Below the pieces are notes generated by a model that was not told the origin of the DNA, searched no databases, and saw nothing but the letters and a program-made list of their open reading frames with translations. The position numbers and the translations under genes were made by a program. From Siphonodentalium dalli (lineage: Eukaryota > Mollusca > Scaphopoda > Gadilida > Siphonodentaliidae): a stretch of DNA of 64,000 bases. The stretch is from assembly GCA_032622095.1 (NCBI GenBank), contig CP136062.1:195121887-195185886 (forward strand), read 5' to 3'. This document shows positions 1-11,713 of the stretch, in pieces. Positions within the stretch are counted from its first letter, which is position 1, and each line of letters begins with the position of its first letter.

Positions 1-1865
1 AAATATGGTGCTAAGTATGAAATTTCCAACTAGTGAAATTTTTTACCAACTTGGTGGGTGAGACAACAAGCCACATGTCGGCACACCCTGCATGTGTAAT
101 AGCCAGTGCTATACCACACAACATCATGTACCAAACTATATCCCCAAAACTTCTACAAAACTTCATGGGGTGGAATCCCCCGATTTGCCGAAAACGTCAT
201 TTTCGCCACCCCAGAATATTATGCATGTACATGTACGATTAAATTATTAAATACGTGTATATATATTTCCAAATAACTTCAACACTTTGTTTGTCATTTC
301 GGAAGTTACGTGAGTGCAGGATCTTGGCGACGGAGGGTGGGGTGTTCCACGCCATCCCGACTTTGGTTAAATGTTCAACAGTTGAAAAATTCATGCTTGG
401 TTTGAACTTTCAGAAAAAATATGTTTGATTGTTCTAATAGTTCTATATTCGATGTACACACTGGAGACACTCTGTACGAATGTCATAATCGTGTTAAAGG
501 CACGGGTGGCGTTCAAATCGCCATCAACAGAAGGAATATTAAAATATATATAGATTTGTTCATATGCCAAACAAAATCAGCGCGTAAATAGTATATTGTC
601 GTCAAGACGTACGATTGTGTACGTAAACAAGAGCCTGTTCGTGTTACAGAAGTTGTGCTTCTGTTTACATAACACAGCACAATTCTATTGGTTAATAACG
701 CAAAAATTATATAAACGCTCTTTATTATTTCCATATCAGGAAAACAGTAACAAAAAACGCTCTTTATGTTTACCATTTCCGGATCTAAACAAAAGCCAGG
801 TTCTGTAACGTTTTTTGCTTTTGTTTACATAACAAAGGAAAAACAATTGACAATAACATACTGCTTATGCCATATTTCTGATTGGTATAAGAACAAAGTA
901 TGTCTATATTTTACTATTCTTTCTGTTTATGGCGGTTTTTGACGGAGGTGAATATTTTAACAGCATAACCACCGCCAACACAGCCCGTATCTTTAATAGT
1001 CCAATACCTACTTTAGGTTGTTTTCCCCGAGAAAAACCGCTTGAATGCCGCAGTGCGAATGCCGTTCTGATCAAACCCAATCACCCATCGGTAATTAGTC
1101 CACGATCACACGGCTATAATCTGCACTATTATATCGCAGTGTTCTATTGTACTCGACGCCTTCTCTGTGCCTCCCAGAAGTTTGTGATCACGGTAATTGT
1201 ATTCCATCGTACAGCGCCCTGGCGTTTTTTCAAGTTCCAATTTGATGTCCAGGATATGTCGTTCAGCGGAGTCGTTCAGAAATGTCCAATTAGCATTCAA
1301 GACGGCGGCCAAATTTTTTTCTGTGAAATGCGAAGTAGTCTTGTTATAAACAACATCCTCGATTTAGCCAATTTCGGGGTTGATCCCCGAAGAAATTGTC
1401 ACTGAAGTGATTTTGATGTCATTGGACACTGTGTGTTACATAACATATTCAAAATACAAGAAAATCCAATCTGGGGAAAACAGTTGGAGCTCCTCGAATT
1501 TTTGGAACCTATTTCATTGTTGCTCGGTTGGTAGCAAATACAAGGCATATATAGAGCTCCCTGAACATCCGAACACTAATTATAGGTATTGAATGTTTCT
1601 ATTTTCACTCTTTATCGACCATAAATGTTCTCTGAGTGTCGAACGCTCTTTAACGCACTGGCGAAGCGAAAACGCTCTCAACCAAAGTTACTGTTTCCTG
1701 TTTCCGTAAGTTTACGGAGCAAAGCGTTGGAAAAATGTTTGCCACCACTATTTTCCATTTGCGGAACTATTAACCACAATCTTACACAACTTTGTTCCGT
1801 AATTGCACGGTACAATCATCTGTAAAAAAATGTTATGGTTCAAAGTACTATGTTCTTACGGACTA
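1..1865. other. Gene-free flank, no recognised feature
   Basis: No coding region is supported here. The first 60 bases and about 300-420 carry fragments of the dispersed repeat whose hallmark is a 'gttggaaattt' type motif (better copies at 19105, 25799 and 33715). Open frames at 929-1405 (+) and 1106-1312 (-) overlap each other, have no recognisable domain and no splice or start context, so I do not call them. A stretch near 1447-1480 resembles the reverse complement of about 7625-7660, so part of this flank is repeat-derived. Confidence 0.5.
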
Positions 1866-4800
1866 AAGGTCAATGCACACCGGTCGCGAGCGCACGATTA
1901 TATATAACGGCCGCTTTTCTGTCGTCCGTCGTAGTTTAAAGCGCGAGATTTTTATATTCACACCGCAAGCGGCTGAATCGCTGACCACGAGGCGATCACA
2001 ACAGTGATTTTATGCTTCGTCGATTTCTCGCTTTGTGGCAAACTAGCGGGATAATTGGGTCGCTGTCAAATAGGATATTTATACGCGCGTACTCCTCCTA
2101 TTTGAAGGCGACATATTTATTCGTCGTCGCGATAACAAAGGTGGTGGAGGACTTTAGCGACATGCTGATAACTGAAGGGCAAGGACAAATGAGAAGAGAA
2201 AATGCATGGCAAGAGCTCGACGTAAACAACAGGATACTGGTTAATGTTTGGTCCCAATTCATTCCAAGCTTGTGAAGTCACTTTGCCCACAATTGCCCCC
2301 CCCCCCCCCACCTCACATAACAAATATCACAAACTGGAAATATAGAATGAAATTCAATTAAACGCATTTTTTTTAATGAGAATTTAGGAAGCCCGTGAAC
2401 CATTCCACTTGACATACTATATATTTGACAATTAACTGAGTTTGAAAAACTCTTACATGTATATGTTTTGCAAATTCTGATTAAATTGTCCATATACATT
2501 GTATTTGTGACCTGCCTGTAAATGATGCACTCAAACGATTATCTACCCAATCCATCGCGCGCGACGAAGCGATCCAGTCGCTTTCGGTGTGAATCTAAAA
2601 TTCCCACTCTTTGAACTGCTACGGACGACACAAAATGGCCATAAAAATCGCGCGCTCGCGCCCGGTGTGGATTGACCCTTGCCTTCCGTAATATTACGGT
2701 ACAATATGCTGGCAAATATTTTTCCTGCGCGTTGCTCCGTAAACTTACAGAAACTCTGTTATGGAATTGGCATGTCACACATTCTCGTAAGTTTAAATAT
2801 ACAGTTCCGTTCCATTATTGTATGACGCGATTACGTTGAACCTGTGGGTTTGCACTGAGGATCAATCCACACCGGGCGCGAGCGCGCGATTTTTACGGCA
2901 GTTTTCTGTCGTCCGTAGCGGTTCAAAGCGCGTTATTTTTATATTCACACCGAAAGCGACTGAATCGCTTCGTCGCACGCGATAGTCAGGGTAGATAATC
3001 GTTTGAGTGCATCATTTTGGGTCACCAAAATTGTCTCCGAGATTCTTCAATGTGTCTTTTACATTGTAGAACTGTTGGAAAAACAAACCAAAATATGCAT
3101 TAGTTTCAACCATTATCACAGGTACTGTTTTTGGTCAAAATTATAACTGTGCATGGTAATTTCAAAGCTAAAAATAGTTTTGAATTTCAAGTCAGGTCAC
3201 ACATTCATTGGATATGGACATTCTAAACATAATTTGCTCAAAGTAAACGTATACATGTATGAGTTTTTCAGACTCATTTCATTGTAAAATATAATATGTC
3301 AAGTGGAATATTGTATGGACTTCCTAAATTCTTATAACAATTGCGTTTAATTGAATTTCATTATATAATTCCATTTTGTGACTGTTTTTATTGGGGGTTG
3401 CATCATTACAAGCCTGGGCTGCCTATTTGGAATGGAACTGAGACCAAAACCTGCACTTCAGTTAGAAGCCTGGCGCTAAAGTCCTTCATCGTTTTTAGTA
3501 TCGCGACGACATATAGGACAAATACGAACGGATAAACATCCTATTTGACAGCGATCCAAATATCTCGCTGTTTTGCCACAAAGCGAGAAATCGACGGAGC
3601 CTAAAATCACTGCTGTGATCGCGTCGTGGCCAAGGTGTGAATATAAAAATCGCGCTTTTTGAACCGCTAAAGGTCGTTCCACACCGGGCGCGAGCGAGCG
3701 ATTATAACGGCCGTTTTCTAACGTCCGTAGCAGTTCAAAGCGCGCGATTTTTATGTTCACACCGCAAGCGACCGACTCGCTGACCACGAGGCGATTATAG
3801 CAGTGATTTTATGCTTCCTCGAATTCTCGCTTTGTTGCAAACCAGCGAGATAATTGGACGGCTCTCAAATAGGGTGTTTATATGACCGTAATTTTTCTAT
3901 TTGATGACGGCACACTGATTTGTCGCCGCGATAATGGAGGACTTTAGCGAGAGGCTAATAATCGAAGTACAACGCCATGTGTGTCTGTATGACACATGTG
4001 TGTCTGAATGACTGTGTGTGTCTGTATGACTGTATGTATGTATGTATGCCATGTGTGTAACTGTGTCTGTATGACTGTATGTCGCTATGACCAAATAATT
4101 AAACCATTTATTTTTGTGATTTTTCGTGACTGAAATTCCACCTTAGATTACTATATTCAGTTTATTCCTTGTAAAGAACTACAATCATGGACCGAATAAT
4201 CTGCTCCATTGGCTGGTGAATTATATTTTGGTATAATCAGGGGAAATGATAAAGAATATAACGAGGCTAGTTCATTCCAAAAGACGTTGTGGTAAACATG
4301 AGACAATGCATTCATCAACTAATAATAATCGCGTATTATAATACCGGGTGGGTGCACTATTATAACTAATGTGTAGAAACGATTACAAGTGCCGTTCTAC
4401 ACATAATGTGTACATTTTATTACACACAATTGTGTAAGAACGTAGAGCGTGCGCATTGCGTGCCTTCAGTTTCATAGTCTGCTACATGACGGCGATATTG
4501 TTTGAGTATATGTTTTCTCAATACCCATGTCATTTTGAGTGACGAGAATAAACAAATTGTAGACAAGGAATGTAATTCAGAATTCCGACTTGTGAGTATT
4601 GTATTAATGATATATGAGGATATATTTGTTAAAACTTTCATGAAGAATACTGCTCTTACTCTTGTTTATATGATTGTTGTAATACGTTAATACTAATCAC
4701 GTGCAACCACGCCACGGCCATGGTTTGTTCATTTAAAACGAAAACTCACACATGACAGAGCAAAATATTACGTACCATTGTACGCCAAGGAAGTTTTAAC

Positions 4801-5327
4801 ATATAAATCTCCATTTGCCATGAATACTATATACCCACAGTTCGGAAACTGAACTTTACATTCTTGTCTACGATATATATGTGTAAGAATTTACACAAAA
4901 TGTGTAAGGCATAGGTGTTGATTTTATGCACACCAGTGTGTATAAATGTCTATAAATTGACCCATTTATTGTGTAAAATATGTTTAAGATAAAAAATGAA
5001 TAATGGTTGTGTAGCAAGGCTACACGTTGTGTGTAGAAACCCTACACATTAGTCATAAGTGTGTGGGTGGGGGTATCCCCCATGCAGCCACCTGACTCCC
5101 CTGAAATTAGCGTACACACAGAATAATAACCTGACTATCGCGCGTGACGAAGCGTTTCAGTCGCTTGCGGTGTGAACACAAAAATCGCGCGCTTTGAACT
5201 GCTACGGACGTTAGAAAACGACCCTATAATCGCTCGCTCGCGCCCGGTGTGGAACGACCTTAAAGAACGAGAGAAAACGGCCGTAAAATAATCGCGCCAT
5301 CGCGCCCGGTGTGAATTGACCTTAGAC
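1866..5327. mobile_element. Nested non-autonomous TIR elements, possibly PIF/Harbinger-like
   Basis: A terminal sequence of the form aaggtcnntncacaccgg, followed by GC-rich 'gcgcgcgattttta' blocks and 'ttcacaccg(c/a)aagcg', occurs at least seven times. Forward copies start at 1866, 2859 and 3667; reverse copies end near 2677, 3668, 5263 and 5326. The pair 3667/5263 matches as one inverted pair (aaggtcgttccacaccgggc and its complement), and 1866/5326 as an outer pair (aaggtcaat / attgacctt). This implies insertions of the same family into one another. Forward copies continue into a short conserved leader and a start codon at 3934 that reads MEDFSERLI. That resembles the N-terminus of MADF/Myb-type accessory proteins of PIF/Harbinger elements; in the copy at about 2145 this ATG has become GTG. 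Simple TG-rich sequence (3960-4085) and 'acacaatgtgta' repeats (4370-5060) fill the middle. The superfamily is inference; the inverted-repeat structure is directly visible. Confidence 0.65.
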
Positions 5328-5344
5328 TAATTTGCATTCATGTT

Positions 5345-5800
5345 ATTTCTCGTTCACACAGTTTAATGATAGAGTTAGTTCGATATTACTGGCAAATAAT
5401 CCAAGAATGGTTCAGTGAACACGAACCATTTGACGCAACTGAAAGTAGTTTGAAGTCGTTATCGATGTGACTGAAATCCGGCAATGGTGATTCTGTGAAC
5501 TGTGACGATGTTGAGGAAATCGGGGCTAATCCAATCGAAATTGGACAACTTAGTTGTTACAGACGCCTTAATCAAGAGTAGCAATCAAATTGTAAGCCTA
5601 GATAGTGTGTACCCCGGAGTCAAGATAACCAAAAGGTTGAGTTTGACCCGGCGATGCCGTTGTGCAGCGGGAACATAACATGGCCACGTTTTCAGCCATG
5701 AACTGACCATGATTCCATCGCCGCACTTCAAATATTACGCTATGCATAAACAAGTCAAGGCACAGCTTGCGAAAACATTGATAGAACCACGTTAGCCCCG
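5345..5800 (+). pseudogene. Decayed transposon-associated ORF fragment
   Basis: The forward strand translates, across several stops and frameshifts, into pieces with coding character: an acidic stretch reading EHEPFDATESSLKSLS, then GDSVNCDDVEEIG, then YPGVK, and near 5740-5775 KYYAMHKQVKAQLAKTL. From memory of invertebrate repeat proteins, the pattern 'PFD..E..L+SLS.G...VNCD.AEEVG' followed by 'Y.M+K..KAQLAKTL' belongs to a large, poorly named multicopy protein family common in cnidarian and molluscan genomes. I cannot give the family a firm name. At least three in-frame stops (after SLS-M, after LNQE and near the middle) make this a pseudogene. It abuts the nested TIR block, so it may be passenger or captured sequence. 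Confidence 0.4.
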
Positions 5801-5829
5801 TTAGGAATCACTGAACTAAATGGTTTCCC

Positions 5830-8110
5830 ATAGGCGACAGTGTTAACGTTTCGGCCAAATTTACTGAATTGAAGCCTGCAGGCCATACCAGTGATGTTTA
5901 CCCAGCTAGATTGACATCAGTTGATCACGAAAATGCAATAAAAATCATAGGTCATGTGTTTACTTTTTAAAATAAATCCCCAAGTGTACGACAGGGCTAT
6001 CCCACAGCCAAATTTGATCTGGAAAAACCCAGAACTACAGCAGCTAGTTAAATAAATTTCCCGCTCACAAAAATCCATTCCCCCATTCATTCACCAGTTT
6101 AAATTATTTAGATATGATGTACAAATCAAATAAACGCGATGTGATCCTTAAATAACGTGTCGCATGCATCAGGTGAAGGTCATTCTTCAGTTACCTTCAC
6201 CTTTAGCATTCCACGGTGTACTTGCTCCCCGACTCTAGAACACATTTAGCTCCCTGATTCCGTTATGCACCAGCAGGAACGCATGCATTTATTGGTGAGG
6301 GGCTGTTCTCCACATAATTAAGTGGACTAAGGGTGTTATTTATGGCGAATTGTGTCAGGCATATGCGAAGTATGTGGGATTTTGATATTGGGGAAGCTGC
6401 ATGTTTTTCGACGGCTACTGCCAGGGTCCATCAATGTCAGATCACGAGCATAGACGTAAGACGTGCAGGGATCATTGCTGATTGTGATACCACCTGGGCA
6501 ACGTATGGTCATGGCAAATCCGGATCATTTAACAAGATAGAATCACCACACATTGAAACATAGCAAAGTGACAGGGCTAACCAATAGGATGTGGGTCGTC
6601 TCGCTTTGATGTTTCTTGTGTCTCTGTATGGTGGGCAAGATGGTGACTACCTCAACAAGTTACGTTTTATCAAATCCGTAGACATTGTTTTTTGGGTAAA
6701 TGACCACTTCATCCTCATAGACTCACTTCATTCCTCTCGACTGGCAATTCGTTTGGCTAATCTATAGTAATAGTAAAATGAATCAAACGTCAATTTCAAA
6801 TTTATATATTATACTGAAATATACAGAGCAGTGATCATTTCAAATTTTATATTTGTCAAAATGTCTTGTTTCACTTTTCATCCTCTAAATTCGACCTTTA
6901 CTTCATCCATGTCTCTATTTTCCACTCCATATCCTTTGTCTCCTACCTCTCGATCTCTAATACTATCTTTTCATTACGCAATACTGTTCTTTTCTGAGGA
7001 GATGGCTCCATATAAGCGCCTCGCGTACTTTCATATATAGTATGCTGGTGCACTTGCAAATCATTACTTGGAATAATATTGAAGACTGATCCTATGGAGC
7101 AGCTCCACTGGGGTTGGAAGTCTGAGAAATTAAACTTGCCCCCATCATGACATACCTTGGTTTTAATGTGCTGTTGCCTGTGGTGATTATCACGGGAATA
7201 ACTGCAAGAACACCGAGGCAGTTCTGGTCCCAAACGGTATCGCAGCCATCTTGACAACCATATAGCGTGTTTTTTTGTGGTTTTCCGTGCAACTGAAATC
7301 AATCTTCATGATAATCGAATGCCAGATGAGCATATCTTGTTGACAGATCAAATCGCATTCCTCAATGGATTTCTGATGATAGTGGGACATATTCATGAAA
7401 TGAGAATTGTACGGCCATTTTGGCCGCTAAGTTATGTTGTTTTTGGACGAAGTTCGATTTCTTTTGTTTTTTGGACGAAGCTCGATTTCTTTATGAGTGT
7501 TCGAGTATTATCATCAATTCTCTTCGGACTTAGTGGGTTTCCTGTATGATTAATGATAGTTTAGGGGTAATATGACGAAAACCCATATTTTGGCAACCAT
7601 CTTGGACGTCGTCTTGATTCCTGAATTTTCCCCAGATTGGATTTTCTTGGATTTTGGATATGTTAATATATAGTGTTCCCCGCGTCGAATGACTCCATAA
7701 TGTTCTCGGTAACAATTTCTTCCGGGTCCGATGCCAAATCAGACTCTACAATTAATGACGCATGTGTTGGCGGGTGTTGACCCCGAATAATGTTCTCTCA
7801 TCAAATAATAAATTCTCAATGTAAAATCGTGACTGATTGATATATGTATACGTGTACGGAATAAATTATCAATGTTTCCTCATCAGTGCACTATATTGCA
7901 ACATAAAAACATTCTCATGTTCACAGCGAACTCCTCAATTGGGTTCAAGGTCCAAATTTACGTTTTGCATAAATACAAACAAGAAGCGCAATGCACTTTT
8001 GCTGAAGAATTTCTCTGGAACTATACACTAAAGGCGACAACTTTCTTATATTGTCACCCTACCAACCGAGCCACAGAACACCCCCTCAACATGCAAACTT
8101 ACTGTAGTGT
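5830..8110. other. Long stretch without recognisable gene
   Basis: No family is recognisable on either strand. Short open frames such as 6333-6563 (+) and 6943-7302 (-) lack domains. Around 7390-7750 several 'gccgccattttg' and 'ccccagattggattttcttgga' motifs recur (compare 1300-1480), suggesting decayed repeat sequence. The segment at about 7905-7940 resembles 8622-8665, the sequence just after the LINE poly(A) tail, so the two flanks of the LINE piece may be a diverged duplication. Confidence 0.4.
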
Positions 8111-8119
8111 ATAGGGCCT

Positions 8120-8617
8120 GTGCCCATGTATATATACGTGACGCCACGACAAAACGACTCGACAATAAATTGTGCTTCATTAGATTACTCAGACAGAATT
8201 TGCACACTATGTAATCTTGAAATCGGCGACGAATATCACATGGTAATGAAATGTAGGGAACTTAATGAACTTAGAATAAAATACCTGAAACCCTACTACT
8301 ACCAGAGACCTAACACTCACAAACTAGCCGCTCTTTTCAACTCCCGAAATCAAAAGACAGTTAAAAATCTATCAGTTTTTATTAAGAAGATCCTAGAAAT
8401 ATTCAGGTCCACCTGAGGCTTATTACCACCCGCCTGACATATTGAAACAACCGAATACCGTCCAACATTTCTATATTCTATTATTATGCCATATATAATA
8501 TATACATGTATACCTGTACTGAAATATATTGTATATTATATCCATATATATCTGTAATGTCTTAATTTGACGATCAGAATAAACAATTGAAAATTGAAAA
8601 AAAAAAAAATTAGTATG
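8120..8617 (+). mobile_element. LINE 3' fragment: ORF2 C-terminus, 3' UTR and poly(A) tail
   Basis: Open reading to a TGA at 8414-8416 encodes a C-terminal domain with the spacing RICTLCN...GDEYHMVMKC, the C-x2-C...H...C putative zinc finger seen at the end of many invertebrate LINE reverse-transcriptase ORFs. It is followed by a lysine-rich helix (KKILEIF). Downstream, 8417-8603 behaves as an AT-rich 3' UTR with an AATAAA at about 8578, ending in a 13-nt A run (about 8605-8617). A 5'-truncated copy ending in poly(A) is the normal product of target-primed reverse transcription. The upstream limit is uncertain because no clear RT sequence is readable before 8120. Confidence 0.7.
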
Positions 8618-9714
8618 ACGATGAACGTTCCATGCTCACAGCTTATGACTATTCACAATTGGGTTACGTTCATACAGTTGGCGATATTTCCTGGACAACT
8701 TTCGTAAAATTCTCTATTGATGACTGTCTATTGCAAATTGATATATATGTCTTGGGTTATGTTATCACATATTAGGACGGTGAAATGACACGAGTTATTT
8801 CACTATTGAATATTTCCAGATATTTGAAGGTTTCGGGAAATTGTCAGTAGTATAACTACTTACGGAATTACGTAAATCTCGGTGCGCATGAAGTTAAACT
8901 GTTGGATATGTGCATTTTGAAAGTATAGTTTGTCATTCACATTCTAGCACACTACAGACATAGACAGGATATTCAGTATTTTTTATATCAAATGTGATGG
9001 CAGCAAAATTGACGGATATTTTTTAATAGTGTATATGTTATTATATACACAAAGCATCCATTTGATCTAATTGGAAGATATACAAGCAAGATAACTCACG
9101 CCCACGATTCTGGGCGTAAAGTCTGTCATAGTAACTCGGTCCAAAACAGCATCGACCCAACCGATATCTCAAGCTGTTGTGGACTGAGAAGACTTGGTCT
9201 AGAATCAAATATCCGAGGCTGATCGAGGCGTACATTACAATGTAAACAATCTCTATTAAATTGTCCTTTGGTGATGTATCCTCTCCAAATTGAGTGTAAA
9301 TTCCTCTGTAAGATATCTGCCTAGTGGAAGTGAGATTGTATTAAGTTCGGGGATTCATATAATAAAGGAACGCCTGCGTTCTGTCTTCTGGTAGAAGAGT
9401 GCGAAAACCTTTATGCGAAATGGGTCGACGGACAATTATCGCTGTTCAACACTCCACTGTGAGCTTCCTCCAGCTTATGTGAGCATATATCCGTTTTGTT
9501 GACAATCTGCTTGGCAAATTGTTCCATTCATTAATGCGATTTGTAATATGACCTGATGGACCAAAATGTGATTGATGCAATTGACAAGTTAATTAACTGT
9601 GACGGTAGGCAACACAGCGTTGTGACCAGTACAGAAAGGCACTCTGACTTGGACAGACGCGATTCCACAGTTTATTACATAACAAACTAACAGATATGTT
9701 ATGGTAAAAGCCTT
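8618..9714. other. No gene recognised
   Basis: AT-rich sequence with no supported coding region, RNA gene or structured repeat. Short frames at 9041-9235 (-) and elsewhere have no recognisable domain. Confidence 0.4.
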
Positions 9715-9744
9715 TTAATCCTTTACCCAACAGAAGGGCCCTGT

Positions 9745-9813
9745 GCCAATGCATTCTCTTATATATGCGAGTCGACCATAGGTCGCCTCGCATATATAAG
9801 AGAATGCATTGGC
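9745..9813. repeat. 69-nt palindrome 1 of MITE copy A
   Basis: 33-nt arms around a three-base 'ata' centre, with the only imperfections near the middle (gtcgacc opposite ggtcgcc). Being stop-free, it reads as an open frame on both strands, which explains a recurrent spurious peptide in the window. Confidence 0.9.
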
Positions 9814-9893
9814 TTAACACATTAAAAATTATAAAATTGTTAAAGAATGTAAGAAAAAATGGTAAAAAGTGTTAAAAAAAAGATTTTTTTTAG

Positions 9894-9962
9894 GCCAATG
9901 CATTCTCTTATATATGCGAGGCGACCTATGGTCGACTCGCATATATAAGAGAATGCATTGGC
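9894..9962. repeat. 69-nt palindrome 2 of MITE copy A
   Basis: Reverse-complement counterpart of palindrome 1, so the pair 9745-9813 and 9894-9962 can also pair with each other to form a larger foldback. Confidence 0.9.
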
Positions 9963-10105
9963 ACAGGGTATAACTGTAACTATCACAATGTGGTCAAGGA
10001 GCCGGTTCCAATGATATCCATATTTGTATGGTTTTATTGAGACAGACCGAAGATATTTTAGGCTGTTGAAGCTTTATTTGGCCGGTTTGTTGGGTAAAGG
10101 GTTAA

Positions 10106-10616
10106 TGTGCTGCAGTAACAAGATATTTCACCGATACCGTAAGCTAACCAGGGTTGGTTAGGATAGGATTATTTATTTACAATATACTATACAATATTAC
10201 CCTGGTTTTGTTATACATGAAGTCCTTATTTTACCATTGTCATTGCGGACTGCATTATGTATAGTAATATATTTACACACTAAGTGTTGTCATCACTAAA
10301 TCCAGCATTCTGATTGGTCGGCGCCCACGTGGCTAGTTGCAGTTATTTCTTGGTGAATGCGTAACGTCTCATAACACCAAGCTAATAACACAATCGATAC
10401 GTCATTAGGTTTGGAAAGACGAACGCGTAATGCTTTGGGCGCATTTTGACTCGCGCAGGATTGACTTAATACATCATCGGGTTTCAACATGAAGAGAAAT
10501 TGTTCCTATTAACTTTTGCCAAGGGTGCTATTGGGTATTTTGGGCTGATCTTGTCACGATACACTTTTCGATTTAAATATATTTACAAAAGCGGCTTTTT
10601 CGCTAAATGTATATAA
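10106..10616. other. No gene recognised
   Basis: Intergenic sequence with no supported ORF. The segment 10300-10490 contains a 'ctgattggt' type stretch and an open frame on the minus strand without a domain. Confidence 0.4.
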
Positions 10617-10781
10617 ATATAAGGATTAACTGTCATGTGGACTATTTTTATGGAGATGTAACGGTGAGGTAAGTGGACATAACTTGTATGTAAAACCCTT
10701 CGGGTTTTACACAAGTTATGTCCACTTACCTCACCGTTACATCTCCATAAAAACAGTCCACATGACAGTTAATCCTTATAT
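10617..10781. repeat. Near-perfect 165-nt hairpin (foldback MITE)
   Basis: Arms of 71 bp (10617-10687 and 10711-10781) are complementary with one mismatch that I can see (actattttta against actgttttta). The 23-nt centre contains its own perfect mini-hairpin, gtaaaacccttcgggtttta. The symmetry indicates either a very young foldback element or one kept homogeneous by arm conversion. Confidence 0.92.
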
Positions 10782-11001
10782 ATTGACGGATACAACACTG
10801 ATAGGATACAGATCCTGGTAGTGCATTGTCCCGTCACTTGTCTTCCAGATGAATTTAGGACTGAAGTTATATGATAACGATAATTTATTTGTGATTTATG
10901 CACTATACTAGCTGATGTGCCCGACTTCGTCCTGGCTATTTAGGGATTTCTTTGTGATCGCCTCCGTCTGGGCAGATCGGTCTAGAAACTTGCATATATG
11001 A

Positions 11002-11270
11002 GCGTATATGATCGAGATCAAGGTCAATGTTAACGTCAGGGTCGCACGTGAAACTGGACCCGCCCATATTGTTCCCGGGATCAAAGTAGGTCTACACGCC
11101 AAACTAGAGTCCGATCGGTCGAGATCAAGAAACATGCCTACATGCAGTGAGCGTATATGAGCGAGGTCAAGGTCAAGGACATGGTCGCACGTGAAACTGG
11201 ACCCGCCCATGTTGTTCCCCGTATCAAAGTAGGCCTAAATACCAAATATGAGTAGGATCGGTCGAGCAGT
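11002..11270. repeat. Two tandem copies of a ~149-bp repeat
   Basis: 'gcgtatatga' starts at 11002 and 11151; both units contain 'cgcacgtgaaactggacccg' followed by 'atcaaagtagg' and 'atcggtcga'. The block ends in an acaca/gagacggacaga-rich tail (11280-11320). It does not look coding. Confidence 0.75.
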
Positions 11271-11569
11271 TTTCGAGTCTATAACACACACAGTCACACA
11301 CAGAGAGACGGACAGATGTTCCAAAAATATATAGTAGATAAACGTTTAAACATACATATTCGCATGAAGAGATATACATGGCATAATGATTATTTTTACA
11401 TAATTATTAGTACCACTATATATATACAGCGCTGACCAAACCGGTTTTGTGGGGCATCCAAGTAGCTGAGAAATTGACCACAATGTCTGTATGTATGCGG
11501 GATAATGTCGCATATTCTTATATTATTAGCATGTATGTGTCATATGAATCTTGCATCTATTTTTTTCAG

Positions 11570-11658
11570 GGAAACGACTAAAAACATTCCGAGATTCGTT
11601 AGGCAAGCGTTGTATATATTCGCCGTGTCCAATTCTTGTATGAACCCAATTGTGTACG
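11570..11658 (+). CDS. Penultimate exon of a rhodopsin-like GPCR (TM7)
   Basis: The exon follows a polypyrimidine tract and AG (11568-11569) and is followed by a consensus donor gtgagt (11659-11664). The frame starting at 11571 encodes about 29 residues: a polar extracellular-loop segment, then a hydrophobic helix ending AVSNSCMNPIVY plus the first base of a Gly codon. NPIVY is the NPxxY signature at the inner end of TM7 of class A receptors, which act in the plasma membrane as G-protein-coupled sensors. The NSCMNPIVYG context resembles, from family knowledge, the adipokinetic hormone / corazonin / GnRH receptor group, so a neuropeptide receptor is the best guess; the ligand cannot be fixed from 60 residues. 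The N-terminus to TM6 must lie upstream of the window or in exons I could not find. The downstream partner is the exon at 47358. Confidence 0.85.
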
Positions 11659-11713
11659 GTGAGTAGTCGCATTGTTTTATTAGAGATGTATCGCAAACTC
11701 ACGATTACAGCTA

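Larger units (their letters stand above)
9715..10105 (+). mobile_element. Double-palindrome MITE, copy A (TTAA-flanked, piggyBac-like ends)
   Basis: Flanked by TTAA at 9715-9718 and 10102-10105, with inverted ends (t/c)cctttacccaaca... and ...tgttgggtaaaggg. Inside are two 69-nt palindromes, each starting gccaatgcattctctta and ending in its complement, at 9745-9813 and 9894-9962. They are separated by an A-rich spacer and framed by ccctgtgcc / ggcacaggg. About 140 bp of unique sequence follows before the right end. TTAA target sites and ends beginning CCYT are typical of piggyBac superfamily elements; that assignment is inference, as no transposase is present. Confidence 0.85.

Noticed and set aside
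929-1405. 158-codon plus-strand frame
   Set aside because: No domain, overlapped by an equally plausible minus-strand frame, and no repeat or exon signals.
6943-7302. Minus-strand frame with Cys-rich stretch ending QWSCS, vaguely like a metalloprotease fragment
   Set aside because: No zinc-binding helix, and competing frames overlap; resemblance too weak to report as a gene.
9745-9962. Recurrent small peptide beginning QCILLYMRGD found in open frames at six loci and on both strands
   Set aside because: It is the translation of the 69-nt palindrome, which is stop-free in both directions; it tracks the MITE and not a gene.
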